The notes beneath the pieces were generated by a model, which saw nothing but the letters and a program-made list of their open reading frames with translations, was not told the DNA's origin and did not search any database. From positions 1-6,437 of the forward strand of contig SKWJ01000292.1 of NCBI GenBank assembly GCA_007128995.1: a stretch of 6,437 nucleotides of DNA. Reading direction: 5' to 3'. A program made the translations under genes and the position numbers. Positions 6,329 through 6,437 of this stretch are shown piece after piece; position 1 is the first letter of the stretch; every line of letters starts with the position of its first letter. The DNA comes from Paracoccaceae bacterium (GTDB lineage Bacteria; Pseudomonadota; Alphaproteobacteria; Rhodobacterales; Rhodobacteraceae).

Positions 6329-6437
6329 CAGGACAAAAACCTTTCTCCGTCAGTTTGCACCTTACCAGTACGAGTTTGGTTCAAGACCCTAAGACAGACG
6401 CTACTCAAACCGGGTCGGAGTGGGCACCGATCCGACA
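6329..6437 (-). other. Upstream region of cpaB, probable leader; no promoter can be named
   Basis: These 109 bases have mixed composition unlike the coding parts. Two copies of CAAACT on the minus strand (6352-6357 and 6373-6378 as AGTTTG on the plus strand) are exactly 21 bases apart. One minus-strand frame is open from the edge to a TGA overlapping the cpaB ATG (TGATG). Its 35 codons give a Ser/Arg/Cys-rich peptide without family features or third-position bias, so it is probably not coding. No CtrA-type TTAA-N7-TTAA site is present. Confidence 0.35.

Noticed and set aside
6328..6437. Minus-strand frame ending with TGATG at the cpaB start, as the tail of an upstream gene
   Set aside because: The 35 codons show no third-position bias or family features. 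An upstream gene tail is not excluded, but it is not supported.
1..6437. CRISPR array, tRNA, rRNA, insertion sequence or phage attachment site
   Set aside because: No spaced direct repeats, cloverleaf, transposase or terminal repeats were seen while reading both strands. The window is almost filled by pilus genes.

Overview
The window is most likely from an alphaproteobacterium, probably of the Rhodobacterales (Roseobacter/Paracoccus type). That placement rests on moderately high GC, the protein sequences, and a TadZ with a GGVGSST P-loop, which I recall as common in alphaproteobacterial CpaE. The genus cannot be fixed from the sequence alone.

Almost the whole window (about 531-6328) is one minus-strand block of Tad/Flp (type IVc) pilus assembly genes, transcribed from high to low coordinates: cpaB/rcpC, tadZ/cpaE, an unrecognised small single-span membrane protein, tadA/cpaF, tadB and tadC. 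The genes are packed as an operon. cpaB and tadZ overlap by ATGA, tadZ is 11 bases from the small gene, the small gene is 56 bases from tadA, tadA is 37 from tadB, and tadB is 10 from tadC. The two widest gaps each contain an inverted repeat.

The parts fit together as the inner half of a pilus machine. TadA is the cytoplasmic hexameric ATPase, TadB and TadC form its inner-membrane platform, TadZ is the ParA/MinD-like factor that places the machine, and CpaB is a periplasmic component usually associated with the outer-membrane secretin. The window lacks the secretin (CpaC/RcpA), CpaD/RcpB, the Flp pilin, the prepilin peptidase and TadD/E/F/G. The absence of a secretin gene between cpaB and tadZ is notable because the two genes are translationally fused there.

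At the left edge a plus-strand gene (51-467) converges on tadC. It encodes a probable histidine phosphotransfer (HPt) domain protein with candidate phospho-acceptor His81. The 63-base convergent gap (468-530) has only weak dyads and no clear terminator. The right edge (6329-6437) is about 109 bases upstream of cpaB; it looks like a leader or promoter region, but no convincing promoter can be named.

The least explained item is the 67-residue membrane protein between tadZ and tadA, together with the hairpin that separates it from tadA.
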